DNA from: Selenomonadaceae bacterium
GTDB lineage: Bacteria; Bacillota; Negativicutes; Selenomonadales; Selenomonadaceae
Length of the DNA stretch: 64,000 nucleotides
Direction of reading: 5' to 3'
Assembly: GCA_017428215.1 (NCBI GenBank)
Contig: JAFRRH010000068.1
Span: forward strand, 54,420-118,419
Below the pieces are notes generated by a model that worked only from the letters and a program-made list of their open reading frames with translations, made no database searches and had not been told where the DNA came from. Positions 42,406 through 52,280 of the stretch are shown here, one piece after another. Both the position numbers and the translations under genes were made by a program. Position 1 is the first letter of the stretch, and each line of letters begins with the position of its first letter.

Positions 42406-43187
42406 GAGATAACCTCCTCATATTTTTTTAGCTTGCGACGATTAATCGCAAACAATATGACAAATATCAATATAAAGAAAAATACCAGCGTTGATAGCGC
42501 GTACATTTCGGGGTGAATTCCGATTTTCAGTTCCGCGTAAATTTCCGTCGTCAATGTATCGACGCCCGCGCCCTTCGTGAAGTGCGTTATTATAAAATCG
42601 TCAGCCGACATCGTGAACGCCAATAAAAATCCCGCGAAAATACTCGGACGCAACTCCGGCAGTACGACGCTCGTAAACGCCTTGAACGGCGACGCGCCCA
42701 AATCCAACGCCGCCTCGTAAAAACTTTTATCTAAAGCCATAAGTTGTGGCATGATACACAAAATTACATACGGCACGTTGAAGACGATATGCGCCAACAA
42801 AATCGACACGTAGCCGAGCTTTAGCCCTAATCCCATAAATAACAGCATTAGCGATATTCCCGTTACAATGTCCGCGTTCAAAATCGGAACGTTCGTTATG
42901 CTTAAAAATGTCGCCCGCCACTTGCGCGAAAGTTCTTTCATCGCCACGCAGGTTATCAAGCCCAAAAGCGTCGCAATTCCCGCCGATAACAATCCGATTG
43001 ATAGCGTGTTAGAAAGCGCGTCAGCTATTCGGGCGTCGTTGAAAAGTTTTTCATACCAATTCAGCGTGAAGCCCGTCCAATGTCCACGATAACGGCTGGC
43101 GTTGAAAGATTGCGCAATTAAAACTCCAATCGGCGCGTAGAGGAAGAGGAAAATTATCGCGAGGTAAATTTGCTTGAGATATTTCAT
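42402..43187 (-). CDS. potC: spermidine/putrescine ABC transporter permease PotC
   Basis: 261 residues, six membrane helices, with the EAA loop EAALDLGASPFKAFTSVVLP that docks on the ATPase. It starts IYLAIIFLFLYAPIGVLIAQ, as in PotC. It forms the channel with PotB. It overlaps potB by 1 bp and potD by 4 bp, which gives tight translational coupling. Confidence 0.93.
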   Translation of the reverse strand: MKYLKQIYLAIIFLFLYAPIGVLIAQSFNASRYRGHWTGFTLNWYEKLFNDARIADALSNTLSIGLLSAGIATLLGLITCVAMKELSRKWRATFLSITNVPILNADIVTGISLMLLFMGLGLKLGYVSILLAHIVFNVPYVILCIMPQLMALDKSFYEAALDLGASPFKAFTSVVLPELRPSIFAGFLLAFTMSADDFIITHFTKGAGVDTLTTEIYAELKIGIHPEMYALSTLVFFFILIFVILFAINRRKLKKYEEVIS

Positions 43188-44008
43188 CAGACCGCCTCCT
43201 CCTCTTGCTTATCGAACGCCGCAGTTAACAACATATTCAGCACGATAAAAATCATGAGAATCACCGACAACGCGCAACCGATATGCCAATCATAATGGAA
43301 AGTAAATTCCTGCTCAATAATGTTGCCGATTAGTAAAAGTTTACCTCCGCCGAGTAGCGCACTGATTACAAACGTCGTAAGCGCGGGAATGAAAACCATT
43401 GTGATTCCGCTGATTGCGCCGGGTATACTCAACGGTAAAATTATTTTCGTGAACGTCTGCCACGAGTTCGCGCCCAAATCACGCGCCGCCTCTAAAATTC
43501 TTCTGTCAATCTTTGTCAACGAGATATACAGCGGCAAAACCATATACGGCAGATAATTATAAACCATTCCCAAGACGATTGCGCCAGGCGTGTTTATCAT
43601 TTGCAAATCGGGCAAGTTCAGAAGACGCATTAGCTGATTGATTATTCCGTTGCCCTCAAGTATCGTCTGCCAAGCCATAGTTGACAGCAGAGAATTCATC
43701 CACAGCGGCAAAATAAATAGCAGGGAAATTATCGTCGTGTTGTCGCGTTGCCGTTCCGTCAAAATTAAACACAGCGGATAGGCGAGCAGTAAACAAATTA
43801 CCGTGCTGATTAGCGCGAGCGCAACTGAAAGTTCCAGCGCGTCAAAGTAGCCGTGATTAAAAATCAATCCCATGTTGGCAAGCGAAAAATTTCCGTCGTA
43901 GTCAGTCACGCCGTACCAAATTATGCAAACCAGCGGAATAAATATAAAAAGCCCCGCCCAAATCAAAAACGGAGTTAATAAAATATTTCTCACGCCGCGA
44001 TTAAACAT
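43187..44008 (-). CDS. potB: spermidine/putrescine ABC transporter permease PotB
   Basis: 273 residues, six membrane helices, with EAARDLGANSWQTFTKIILP as the EAA loop and PYMVLPLYISLTKID before it. It pairs with PotC. It overlaps potA by 8 bp. Confidence 0.93.
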   Translation of the reverse strand: MFNRGVRNILLTPFLIWAGLFIFIPLVCIIWYGVTDYDGNFSLANMGLIFNHGYFDALELSVALALISTVICLLLAYPLCLILTERQRDNTTIISLLFILPLWMNSLLSTMAWQTILEGNGIINQLMRLLNLPDLQMINTPGAIVLGMVYNYLPYMVLPLYISLTKIDRRILEAARDLGANSWQTFTKIILPLSIPGAISGITMVFIPALTTFVISALLGGGKLLLIGNIIEQEFTFHYDWHIGCALSVILMIFIVLNMLLTAAFDKQEEEAV

Positions 44009-45071
44009 CTTGAGCGACCTCCTCGTCTTCGGATTGAGGCTTGCTCATGATTTGAATATTTTCCGGCGCAACGTGTAGACTTACCTCCTCGCCAACCGTG
44101 CGTCCCGTCGTCGATTGAATCAGCCATTCAAAGCCGTCCGCCTCAACGTTAATATCGTAAGACATGCCCCAAAACACTACGCGAGTAACGACGCCATTAA
44201 AAGCACCTTCCTGCGGCGCGGCAAGTTTAATATCTTCAGGGCGAATTTGAACATCAACGGGACATTCTTCAGGAAAGCCGCTGTCAACGCAAGGATATTC
44301 ACGTCCAAAAATCCTAACGACTTTATCGCGAACCATGACGCCATCAATTATATTACTGTCGCCAATAAAATCTGCAACGAACGCATTTTCCGGCTCGTTG
44401 TAGACATTTTCGGGTGTGCCGACTTGCTGAATGTAGCCCTGATTCATGACAACAACGCGGTCGCTCATTGAGAGAGCCTCTTCTTGGTCGTGTGTCACGA
44501 AAATAAAAGTTATGCCCGTCTCTTTGTTAATGCGGACAAGTTCACGGCGCATATTACGACGGAGTTTTAAATCCAACGCGCTCAATGGTTCGTCAAGCAA
44601 TAAAACTTTCGGTTCGTTGACGACTGCGCGGGCGATAGCAATTCTCTGCTGTTGACCGCCGCTAAGTTTCGTTACGTCGTGTTTTTCGTAGCCGTCGAGA
44701 TTGACGAGTTTTAAAGCATACTTAACTTTATCGCGAATGTAATCATCTGACTTGCCCGCGATTTTTGGTCCGAATGAAATATTTTCCTCAACGTTCATGT
44801 GAGAAAAGAGAGAATACCTTTGGAAAACTGTATTAACCGATCGTCGATTCGGCGGAAGATTTGTAATATCTTTGCCGTCGAAAATCACGCGCCCCGTGTC
44901 GGGCATTTCAAAGCCGCCGATTATCCTAAGCATTGTTGTCTTGCCACAACCAGAAGGTCCGAGCAACGTAATAAATTCGCTTTCGTAGATCGTCAAATCA
45001 ATTTCGTCAAGCACGCGCAAATTCCCAAAGGATTTAGCGACGTTTTCCAAATGTATTAGTTCCCTTTTCAT
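44001..45071 (-). CDS. potA: spermidine/putrescine ABC transporter ATP-binding protein
   Basis: 356 residues with Walker A GPSGCGKTT, signature LSGGQQQRIAIARA, Walker B VLLLDEPLSAL and a C-terminal TOBE domain (RPEDIKLAAPQEGAFNG). It hydrolyses ATP to drive polyamine import. The ATG at 45071 (MKRELIHLEN) is preferred; a TTG at 45089 is the alternative, with GAAAGG in between acting as SD. It is the first gene of potABCD. Confidence 0.94.
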   Translation of the reverse strand: MKRELIHLENVAKSFGNLRVLDEIDLTIYESEFITLLGPSGCGKTTMLRIIGGFEMPDTGRVIFDGKDITNLPPNRRSVNTVFQRYSLFSHMNVEENISFGPKIAGKSDDYIRDKVKYALKLVNLDGYEKHDVTKLSGGQQQRIAIARAVVNEPKVLLLDEPLSALDLKLRRNMRRELVRINKETGITFIFVTHDQEEALSMSDRVVVMNQGYIQQVGTPENVYNEPENAFVADFIGDSNIIDGVMVRDKVVRIFGREYPCVDSGFPEECPVDVQIRPEDIKLAAPQEGAFNGVVTRVVFWGMSYDINVEADGFEWLIQSTTGRTVGEEVSLHVAPENIQIMSKPQSEDEEVAQDV

Positions 45072-45103
45072 TTCCCAGCAACCTTTCAAAAAAAATTTTC
45101 CGC

Positions 45104-45132
45104 ATTATACAAAAAAACGACGTTTCAATCAA
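45104..45132 (-). promoter_or_regulatory. promoter of potABCD
   Basis: Minus strand: TTGATT (45127-45132), 17-nt spacer, TATAAT (45104-45109). It overlaps the terminator hairpin of the upstream gene, so read-through and initiation compete for the same DNA. Confidence 0.65.
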
Positions 45133-45143
45133 GAAACGCCGTT
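45116..45143 (-). terminator. terminator of the condensation-domain gene
   Basis: AACGGCGTTTC pairs with GAAACGTCGTT, followed by TTTTTT on the minus strand. Confidence 0.8.
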
Positions 45144-45152
45144 AAAAATTTT

Positions 45153-46391
45153 TCAGCCGAGAATATCCGAGAATTTTTTGTTCACGTCGCGCATTGCTAT
45201 CAAAATGTTATTCATTGTCTTGGCAAATTTTAGCATTTCGTCTTCGGAGTAGCGGCTCGCGTCATAATCCAACGACAAAAGGTATGTTCCGGTATCTTCA
45301 GATTCGACTTCTATGTCGAGCGCATTTTCAGCTGCGGAGATTTCATTTGGCGGCAAGTAAACCACTTCGGCGGGAGTGTCTGCAAAAATCAAATCGCCGT
45401 TAATGTACTTTTGGAAAATGAAACTTACGCAATCGTCTTCGAGTCCCTCGTTGTAAATAAGGTTTAGGCTTTTGCGATATTTCATGCCGATTTGATTTTG
45501 CCCTTCGAGCCTGTTAAGGAATTCTCCAATCGAAATGTCTTCGTGAAAATCCCACGCGCACGGATATTGCTCCAGCATCAGCCCCATTAATCGACGCTCG
45601 CGCATATTCGTCCGCCCGTTGTGTATCCAACTCATTATGGATTCCTTCGTGCCGGTTATCTTCGCCAAAGTTAACATGCTTGCGCCGAGAAAAAAATTAT
45701 TCTCATTGATTCGCGTCGTGCGGAAAAATTCTTCCGTAAAATTTTTGAACTCATAACTTAATTTGCCCTGCGTCCATGCGGCGACGCCTTTAACATTCAC
45801 GGGTGGCAAATGTTTAGCAGGGTCGAATGGTGCCAACATTTTTTTCCAGTAGGCGTGACCTTCGGCAAGTTCTTCGACAGGAATTTTCGATTCTTCCTCA
45901 ACGTATTCCGCGTAACTGGGAGCAGTTTTTTTCTGCCGTCCACGATATGCCGCGTCCACCGCCTTGACGAACAGATACGAACTTGCCACACCGTCCATTA
46001 TCGCGTGATAAAAATCGGCGTAAAGATACTTTGATTTCGGCGTCTGCATAAGATAAATTCGATAGAGCGGACGATTGATTAGGTAATACGGCTCGCGCAA
46101 GCTTTCCATGCGCTGTTGGAAATCTTTTTCGCTTAAACGTTCAAGAAAAACTCTTTCGGGTGCGCCGTCAAAAATTTGGCACAAGTCGCTGGTTTCGGGG
46201 TGAAAAATAAATCTGCAATGGAAAATATCGTATTCTTCCAAGACACTGTTAATCGCGTCCGCCAAGTGATTCATGTCAATCGAAGCGGAGAGCTTGAACA
46301 GTCCGCCGATATTCATCATTGTCGATTTGGCTTTGTTAAAATGCGTATCAACTAACCACCTTTGAATCGGGCGCAACGGATAATACTTCAT
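45153..46391 (-). CDS. stand-alone condensation-domain protein
   Basis: 412 residues spanning one non-ribosomal peptide synthetase-type condensation fold: PLRPIQRWLVDTHF at the start and the active-site segment DFYHAIMDGVASS (residues 126-138). The usual HHxxxDG is YHAIMDG here: the second, catalytic His is kept. No adenylation or carrier domain is in the gene or its neighbours, so it could act as a free-standing acyltransferase or alcohol acyltransferase (PapA-like). AAGGAGG precedes the ATG. The GH84 gene lies 21 nt upstream on the same strand. Confidence 0.78.
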   Translation of the reverse strand: MKYYPLRPIQRWLVDTHFNKAKSTMMNIGGLFKLSASIDMNHLADAINSVLEEYDIFHCRFIFHPETSDLCQIFDGAPERVFLERLSEKDFQQRMESLREPYYLINRPLYRIYLMQTPKSKYLYADFYHAIMDGVASSYLFVKAVDAAYRGRQKKTAPSYAEYVEEESKIPVEELAEGHAYWKKMLAPFDPAKHLPPVNVKGVAAWTQGKLSYEFKNFTEEFFRTTRINENNFFLGASMLTLAKITGTKESIMSWIHNGRTNMRERRLMGLMLEQYPCAWDFHEDISIGEFLNRLEGQNQIGMKYRKSLNLIYNEGLEDDCVSFIFQKYINGDLIFADTPAEVVYLPPNEISAAENALDIEVESEDTGTYLLSLDYDASRYSEDEMLKFAKTMNNILIAMRDVNKKFSDILG

Positions 46392-46412
46392 AGAAATTTC
46401 CTCCTTATAAAG

Positions 46413-47834
46413 TTAAGATTTTTTCTTGCGCGAGTTTTTATCTTGCTCGTCGAAGAATTTTATAACGTCGTCGATAAATTTACGTCCCGCCTCTTCGGAT
46501 ATTATAGCTTGTTTTTCGTTGGCGGTAATTTCCTCGCGCAAAATTTTAAGCGTCGGGTCGAGGCGTCCAGCTTTAAGCGATTCGAGCGCAACTTTATCTG
46601 CGCGGGCAATTCGTTTAAGCTGTTCAAGTTGCGGCTTGCATTCGGCTAAATATGTTTGCGGCAGTCGGTTAAGCAAAATATCAACTGCGCGGTCAACTTC
46701 GGCAATTTTTTTATCAAGCGGCGCGAAGTCAACAAAAGTTTTCTTGCCCATGTCATAAATCAAGTTTTGCGCAAGCGTGGCAAATTCAATCGCGTCGGGC
46801 GGACCGACTTTAGCCCACCAATTTTCCATATGCCGCGAATGTTCAGCAAAAATTTTCATAGCGGGGGCAAGCGAGCCGAATTGTTCTTGCAAAACTTTAT
46901 CCCAAGCTTGATCCGCGTTGTAAGTAGCAGGATTATTGGCGTAAATCGCGCCCGTCGCCAATGCAATCTTCGACAGCTGAACTTGTTCCATTGGATTAAA
47001 GAAAATCGCCGTCATTTTAGCCGTCGGAAGTTTTTCAATCGCGCCGAGTGCCAACTTTACATTGCGATTGCCGTCAGGCGTCAGTGAATAATCGTTAACG
47101 GGATAATTCCACCAAACGCCGACTTCGCGCCCGAAAATTTTATTAACTTCGACAAGTTCTTTATCGGTTATACCGTCGCAGACGACGCCGCGCCCGCTGT
47201 ACAGCACGACAATTCGCGGGTCAAGATTCTCGGCAAGGTCGCGAGTGTAAGGCTTAACTTTGTCGCCCTTAACCATATCGAGATAAAAATATTCCGTCGG
47301 CACGGTGATAATCGGTGCAACGTCCTCGTAACGTTCGTGCAGATTTTTTTGCACGCGATTTAGGAACTTCGCCTGATTCTTGCCGCTTTCGTGATGATTG
47401 CCTTTATCGTCCTTGAGGTCATCAAAGAAAATTGCAAAGTCACGCACGCCGATATTATACATTGCGTCGAGCTTGCGAATCAGAGCGTTAAAATCGTCGT
47501 CGGATTTATAATTGAGGTCCAGTCCAGGCGACACGGCGAAGATAAATCGAACCTTATTTTCCTTAGCGATTTCAACCAGACGGCTCATTTCAGCGAGCTT
47601 TTCGGCAGGATAAGGCTTGCGCCATTTGTCGCGATGATACGGGTCGTCTTTGGGCGCGTAAATGTAGGAGTTCAAATTATTTTGGCGGCAGAATTCAATA
47701 ATGTCTGCGCGGTCTTCAAAAGTCCAAGGGGTGCCGTAAAAACCTTCGACGACGCCGCGCAGAGGAATTGGCACCGCTTCAACTGAACTGCAGATAAAAA
47801 TCATCATGGTGATAATCAGTAAAAATTTTTTCAT
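46413..47834 (-). CDS. secreted GH84 beta-N-acetylglucosaminidase
   Basis: 473 residues from the ATG at 47834 (AAAGGAG before it), with signal peptide MKKFLLIITMMIFICSSVEA. The catalytic domain starts LRGVVEGFYGTPWTFEDR, the GH84 signature, and has the paired aspartates D138-D139 in FAIFFDDLKDD used in substrate-assisted catalysis. Family members remove O-GlcNAc from proteins or degrade hyaluronan and mucin glycans. Here it is exported. The C-terminal 120 residues are helical. A GT41 glycosyltransferase is encoded 41 kb away in this window. Confidence 0.9.
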   Translation of the reverse strand: MKKFLLIITMMIFICSSVEAVPIPLRGVVEGFYGTPWTFEDRADIIEFCRQNNLNSYIYAPKDDPYHRDKWRKPYPAEKLAEMSRLVEIAKENKVRFIFAVSPGLDLNYKSDDDFNALIRKLDAMYNIGVRDFAIFFDDLKDDKGNHHESGKNQAKFLNRVQKNLHERYEDVAPIITVPTEYFYLDMVKGDKVKPYTRDLAENLDPRIVVLYSGRGVVCDGITDKELVEVNKIFGREVGVWWNYPVNDYSLTPDGNRNVKLALGAIEKLPTAKMTAIFFNPMEQVQLSKIALATGAIYANNPATYNADQAWDKVLQEQFGSLAPAMKIFAEHSRHMENWWAKVGPPDAIEFATLAQNLIYDMGKKTFVDFAPLDKKIAEVDRAVDILLNRLPQTYLAECKPQLEQLKRIARADKVALESLKAGRLDPTLKILREEITANEKQAIISEEAGRKFIDDVIKFFDEQDKNSRKKKS

Positions 47835-47851
47835 TGTTGCTACTCCTTTTG

Positions 47852-48295
47852 TTATTTTAAAAAAAGTGCAAGCAGAACAGTGATTGTAATTCCCAAGCAA
47901 CTGCCCGCTAAAATTTGGCTGTGTCTCATTGAAGAATCAATTTTATCCGCGAGTTTGTCAATCTTATCATCAAATTTTTTATCAAGTGCGTCAATCTTCG
48001 CGCCGAGTTTGTCAATTTTTTCGTCTTGCTTATCCATGTGAGCAGTTAATTCTTTGCGCGTGGAATCAATCTTCGCGTCGAGTTTGTCAATCTTATCGTC
48101 AAATTTTTTATCAAGCGCGTCAATCTTCGTGTCGAGTTTATCTTGACGATCCTCAATTCTGTCCATGCGAGCGTTAAGTTCTTTTCGAGAGTCGCGAAAT
48201 TCCTCCTTTAGATCTCTAAGTTGCATTATAATGTAGTCGTCAGCCGTCAGAGGAATAATCCGCGAGGTACTTTCTTTAACTTGAGCTTCCGGCAT
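47852..48295 (-). CDS. coiled-coil protein with C-terminal membrane anchor
   Basis: 147 residues. After a 25-residue lead, residues 28-125 are a heptad-type coiled coil built of repeated K-I-D-x-L-D/G-x-K units, including two exact copies of KIDALDKKFDDKIDKL. A single hydrophobic helix (ILAGSCLGITITVLLALFL) ends the protein, so it is probably tail-anchored with the coil in the cytoplasm. No enzyme motif. Resembles small coiled-coil (DUF1640- or haemolysin-XhlA-like) proteins only in layout. It sits 1-2 nt from the ligase-like gene upstream. Confidence 0.75.
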   Translation of the reverse strand: MPEAQVKESTSRIIPLTADDYIIMQLRDLKEEFRDSRKELNARMDRIEDRQDKLDTKIDALDKKFDDKIDKLDAKIDSTRKELTAHMDKQDEKIDKLGAKIDALDKKFDDKIDKLADKIDSSMRHSQILAGSCLGITITVLLALFLK

Positions 48296-48296
48296 G

Positions 48297-48959
48297 TTAA
48301 TTACCTCCCTGCATCTCCTGATACGGACGGAAGTTTTTCAAGATACAAATCGGGCGTTTTTGCGAGGCGTTGCCAAATGGATTATCAATCAGCAAATCCG
48401 AAGCAAGTTGCGCGTTCATGCCAGGCGTTGCCCCGACGATTCGCGAACGCTTTAAGTCGTTGACGTCAGCAATCATTGCGCCAAAACAATTCAGCCGAGC
48501 CTTTAAGTCAGCAACAACTTTATCGACATTTTCTGGACCGTAGACGACGCATTTATCGAACGGCGGCATTGTGCCTGTCACGTCGTCGATTAAAGCCGCT
48601 TGACGCCCGCCCCATTTATAAAACAATCCGCGCATACCGACAACTTTACCTAAAAAGCCCGCGAACAACGCAAATGCAACGCGCCATTCGCCCTCCTTTT
48701 CCATTAAGGCTTGCATACCGTGCGGCGTCGCCAAACTTCCATAATCGGGAATAAATCTACAACAGAGACGAGCTAAGTTGCTAATCTCCATTTCGTCGGG
48801 GCGAATAATATTTCCCTGCGTTATCGCAACGACACTTTCAGCAACTGTAATCACGTCGTCAGCTCCGATTATGTCGCAAGTATATTTTTCTATCACGTCG
48901 ACAATATCATCTTTCGGCGTCAAAATTCTGGTTGTTATCGGGATAATTTCCACGTTCAT
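48297..48959 (-). CDS. coenzyme F420-0:gamma-glutamyl ligase (CofE)-like protein
   Basis: 220 residues with CofE-type motifs: [35 protein letters not shown], and VVYGPENV. Members join glutamate to cofactor F420 or to related acceptors; Negativicutes are not known to make F420, so another acceptor is likely. The ATG at 48959 is preferred over a GTG that lies inside the AAGGAG site. It overlaps or abuts genes on both sides, forming a three-gene set with the anchored proteins at 47852 and 48968. Confidence 0.78.
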   Translation of the reverse strand: MNVEIIPITTRILTPKDDIVDVIEKYTCDIIGADDVITVAESVVAITQGNIIRPDEMEISNLARLCCRFIPDYGSLATPHGMQALMEKEGEWRVAFALFAGFLGKVVGMRGLFYKWGGRQAALIDDVTGTMPPFDKCVVYGPENVDKVVADLKARLNCFGAMIADVNDLKRSRIVGATPGMNAQLASDLLIDNPFGNASQKRPICILKNFRPYQEMQGGN

Positions 48960-48967
48960 AAAAATTT

Positions 48968-49510
48968 TCACTCCTTAACCAATTCAACGCCGACAAGCTT
49001 AGCAAGTTCTTCGGCAGTCAAAATCACGCGGGCAATCGACCAATGCATAGGTGTCCGTCCGACTTCGCGATAAATAAATTCGACGGGAAAATCTACCATG
49101 CGAGCAACTGCCTCTTCCAACGAAAGATTTTTCCGCGCAGTCAACGTAACTTTTGCCACAAGATTTGCGCTCTGTTGATGTTCGATAACTAAAGCCTCAA
49201 AATAATCATCTTCGCGGGGAACGCCTTCACGTTCAGCCTTGCCGCGCACGTTCATTCCGTCATATTGCTCAAATGGCAACAGCGGATGACAAATGGCGTC
49301 GACAATCATAGCCGATTGCGTGCCCTCGTTGCGAAATTCTATCGTCGTTGAGAGTGTCACAGATTTTTCGTCACGACTTTCAACTTTAAACGGCGTGCGA
49401 CTTTCTAACTTTGGAACAACTTTTTCCTGTCCACGATTTTTTAGATAAAGATATACAACCAATACAACTGCTAATGCCGCAACGATTAATCCTTCCAATA
49501 TCGTTAGCAA
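48968..49510 (-). CDS. membrane-anchored protein of unknown function
   Basis: 180 residues from a TTG start. An N-terminal membrane helix ([19 protein letters not shown]) is followed by a soluble beta-rich domain with [20 protein letters not shown] and a conserved-looking PEV-type end. AAAGGGG lies about 13 nt before the TTG. Family not recognised. It is the first gene of the set with the CofE-like ligase and coiled-coil protein. Confidence 0.72.
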   Translation of the reverse strand: MLTILEGLIVAALAVVLVVYLYLKNRGQEKVVPKLESRTPFKVESRDEKSVTLSTTIEFRNEGTQSAMIVDAICHPLLPFEQYDGMNVRGKAEREGVPREDDYFEALVIEHQQSANLVAKVTLTARKNLSLEEAVARMVDFPVEFIYREVGRTPMHWSIARVILTAEELAKLVGVELVKE

Positions 49511-49643
49511 AATTTTTCAACCCCTTTTCATTTATACAGCGCATTATAACCGAATCTTGAACTTTTGCAAAGCTTTACATTGCGCCGCGTTGCGAATATA
49601 ATTGCGCGGGTAAAAATTTTTTAGTTTCAACGAGGTGTTAAGT

Positions 49644-51314
49644 TTGAAGAATCATACAAAGTACAGCAAAGGTTACTTCCTGCCGCCCGAAATGATTTTG
49701 GATTGGGCGAGCAAAGAATATCCCGAAAAGGCTCCAGTGTGGTGCAGTGTCGATTTGCGCGACGGTAATCAATCGCTGATTATTCCCATGAGCCTCGACG
49801 AGAAAATTGAATTTTATAAAACGCTCGTCAAAATCGGATTTAAAGAAATTGAGGTTGGCTTCCCTGCCGCCAGTGATACCGAATACGCGCTCCTTCGCAA
49901 GCTGATTGAAGATAATCTTATCCCCGACGACGTAACTGTTCAAGTTTTGACGCAAGCGCGAGAACATATCATAAAGAAAACTTTTGAGGCACTCGACGGC
50001 GCGAAAAATGCAATCGTCCACGTCTACAACTCAACAAGCGTTGCTCAGCGTGAACAAGTTTTTAAAATGTCTAAGGACGAAATTAAAAACATTGCAACCG
50101 ACGGAGCGAAACTTTTGCTTGAGCTGACGAATAAAGCGGGCGCGAATTATCGCTTTGAATATTCGCCGGAAAGTTTCACGGGCACTGAACCCGAATATGC
50201 TTTGGAAGTTTGCAACGCCGTCCTCGACGTGTGGGAGCCTGTCATTGACCGCAGACCGATTATAAATATTCCCGTAACCGTCGAAATGAGTTTACCGCAC
50301 ATTTACGCCGCGCAGGTTGCTTACATTAATAAATATCTCAAGTTCCGCGATAAAGTTGTTTTAAGTCTCCACCCGCACAACGATAGAGGTTGCGGCGTGG
50401 CAGATTGCGAACTTGGACTTTTGGCGGGCGCGGACAGAATAGAGGGAACTCTCTTTGGCAACGGCGAACGCACTGGCAACGTTGATATTGTAACTTTAGC
50501 AATGAATATGTTTGCGCTCGGCGTCGACCCTGAACTTGACTTTACAAATATGCCCGCACTTGTCGAAATGTATGAGCGCGTAACTAGAATGCACGTTCAC
50601 GACCGCCAACCTTACGCCGGCGCATTGGTGTTTACGGCGTTTAGCGGTTCTCATCAAGACGCGATTGCAAAAGGTATGCATTGGCGCGAGGAAAAAAATC
50701 CCGACCGCTGGACTGTTCCCTACTTGCCTATCGACCCTCACGACGTCGGACGCGAATACGACAGCGACGTTATCCGAATCAATTCACAGAGCGGCAAGGG
50801 CGGCGTCGGCTTCATCATGGAGCAAAAATACGGCATCGAAATGCCAAAGAAAATGCGCGAGGACTTCGGCTATTGTGTCAAGGCTGTTTCGGATAAAAAG
50901 CACAAAGAACTTTTGCCCGACGAAATTTATCAAATTTTCAGCGACCAATATGTCAACGTCGACAAGCCATATAAACTTATCGAATTTCACCTGCGCAAGG
51001 AGCCGGGCGGTGCTCGTGTCGGCAGTGTTGATTTGGAAGTCAACGGCGATCGCGTAACTTACATGGCTCGCGGCAACGGACGCCTCGACGCCGTATCCAA
51101 TGCTCTGCAGAAAAATCTTGGTATAACCTATTCCAATCTGACTTACAACGAACACGCCCTTGAAATCGGACAATCTGCGCGGGCTATCGCTTACATTTCG
51201 ATAACGGACGCGAACGGCAAAATTACTTGGGGTGCGGGCATGGACACCGACATTATCACCGCCTCAATTCAAGCTCTCATCAGCGCGATTAATCGCATGG
51301 TAATAAATAAATAA
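49644..51314 (+). CDS. leuA: 2-isopropylmalate synthase
   Basis: 556 residues. The TIM barrel has VDLRDGNQSLIIPM (metal-binding Asp and substrate Arg), SLHPHNDRGCGVAD (the HxH metal ligands) and GTLFGNGERTGNVD. A C-terminal LeuA allosteric domain follows (from about residue 440), where leucine binds for feedback inhibition. The N-terminal pattern is that of the longer LeuA class also seen in Actinobacteria and yeast. A TTG at 49644 is chosen because GAGG lies 8 nt upstream. It is monocistronic here, without leuBCD. Confidence 0.94.
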   Translation: MKNHTKYSKGYFLPPEMILDWASKEYPEKAPVWCSVDLRDGNQSLIIPMSLDEKIEFYKTLVKIGFKEIEVGFPAASDTEYALLRKLIEDNLIPDDVTVQVLTQAREHIIKKTFEALDGAKNAIVHVYNSTSVAQREQVFKMSKDEIKNIATDGAKLLLELTNKAGANYRFEYSPESFTGTEPEYALEVCNAVLDVWEPVIDRRPIINIPVTVEMSLPHIYAAQVAYINKYLKFRDKVVLSLHPHNDRGCGVADCELGLLAGADRIEGTLFGNGERTGNVDIVTLAMNMFALGVDPELDFTNMPALVEMYERVTRMHVHDRQPYAGALVFTAFSGSHQDAIAKGMHWREEKNPDRWTVPYLPIDPHDVGREYDSDVIRINSQSGKGGVGFIMEQKYGIEMPKKMREDFGYCVKAVSDKKHKELLPDEIYQIFSDQYVNVDKPYKLIEFHLRKEPGGARVGSVDLEVNGDRVTYMARGNGRLDAVSNALQKNLGITYSNLTYNEHALEIGQSARAIAYISITDANGKITWGAGMDTDIITASIQALISAINRMVINK

Positions 51315-51335
51315 TTCAAGTAAGAAATCGCAATC

Positions 51336-51370
51336 AAAAAGCCTCGACAGATAGATAATCGAGGCTTTTT
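51336..51370. terminator. bidirectional terminator between leuA and the cas operon
   Basis: AAAAAGCCTCGA pairs with TCGAGGCTTTTT, a perfect 12-bp stem with a T-run on both strands. Confidence 0.92.
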
Positions 51371-51434
51371 AAATTACTAAATTGGATTAAATTCTTATTT
51401 GAGTTTCTTACAATTCCCTAACTGCTTATGAAAA

Positions 51435-52280
51435 TTACATTGAGTGCCGCTCAGCTCCAAAAGTCTGCGATGTAAAGGAAATGCGAACTTGCCCAAACCC
51501 TTGCCCCGAAAGTCTGCCAACGCCCGCGAATTCTCCGAACTTGGCAAGCAAAAGAAATACTTTACGTACATCGTGATTCAACGCGCCAATGTCGTAAACA
51601 AAATTGCCACGAAAAGCTAGTGTCCCGCGATTTTTCGACAAGTGAAAAACTCTGCTCTCTCCGCGCCAATTAGTCAGACGAATCTGCATGGCAAGTTCGC
51701 GAATAAATTTTTTGTCGACGGCGGCGGGCATGGAGGATTGCGTCCATTTGTCGGCAAGCGAAGGGAAAATCAATTCAGGACGAGGATAAGGTGCGTCAAA
51801 ATCGTCAATGCGGAACGACACGGGCGATATAAAATCAAAACTAATTTCCTTAGCGGGTGGAAATTTTTTGGCGGCGGCAATAAAATCTTTTATAGTTACT
51901 ACTCCCGTATCGTCGCGGATATTTCCGTCACAAATTATTTTGACGACTCGCAAAGATAGCAAGCCCGCTTGAATTTTTTCATTGACGGATACGCTTAGAG
52001 CCGCTTGTAAAATTTCAGCATTGAGCCCTGTCACTCGCCAAAAAAATAGGTCTCCGCGTCGAACAGACCAATTTTCTTCAATGCTCGGAATTTTTTCTGC
52101 CGGCTCAAGAAAGGATACCGTGAACGGTTTTAAGTTGCATTCGTTATGTATGAAATCGCCTAAAGACTTAGAAAAATCATTTAGGATTTTGAAAAATGCC
52201 GCGTGCATTAGCCGCCCGTTGACTAGCGGTAAACGCGCCCCATTCTCCGCTCGTAAAACGTAGACAAGTGCCCCTATCAT
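51435..52280 (-). CDS. cas6: CRISPR repeat-cleaving endoribonuclease Cas6
   Basis: 281 residues. The C-terminal glycine-rich loop AGVGRLSGQGFGQVRISF and a two-ferredoxin-fold layout mark Cas6, which cuts the repeat transcript just below the hairpin and leaves the 8-nt 5' handle. It is the last gene of the effector operon and overlaps the preceding Cas7-like gene by 4 bp. In type III systems Cas6 acts in trans and is not usually part of the complex. Confidence 0.85.
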   Translation of the reverse strand: MIGALVYVLRAENGARLPLVNGRLMHAAFFKILNDFSKSLGDFIHNECNLKPFTVSFLEPAEKIPSIEENWSVRRGDLFFWRVTGLNAEILQAALSVSVNEKIQAGLLSLRVVKIICDGNIRDDTGVVTIKDFIAAAKKFPPAKEISFDFISPVSFRIDDFDAPYPRPELIFPSLADKWTQSSMPAAVDKKFIRELAMQIRLTNWRGESRVFHLSKNRGTLAFRGNFVYDIGALNHDVRKVFLLLAKFGEFAGVGRLSGQGFGQVRISFTSQTFGAERHSM

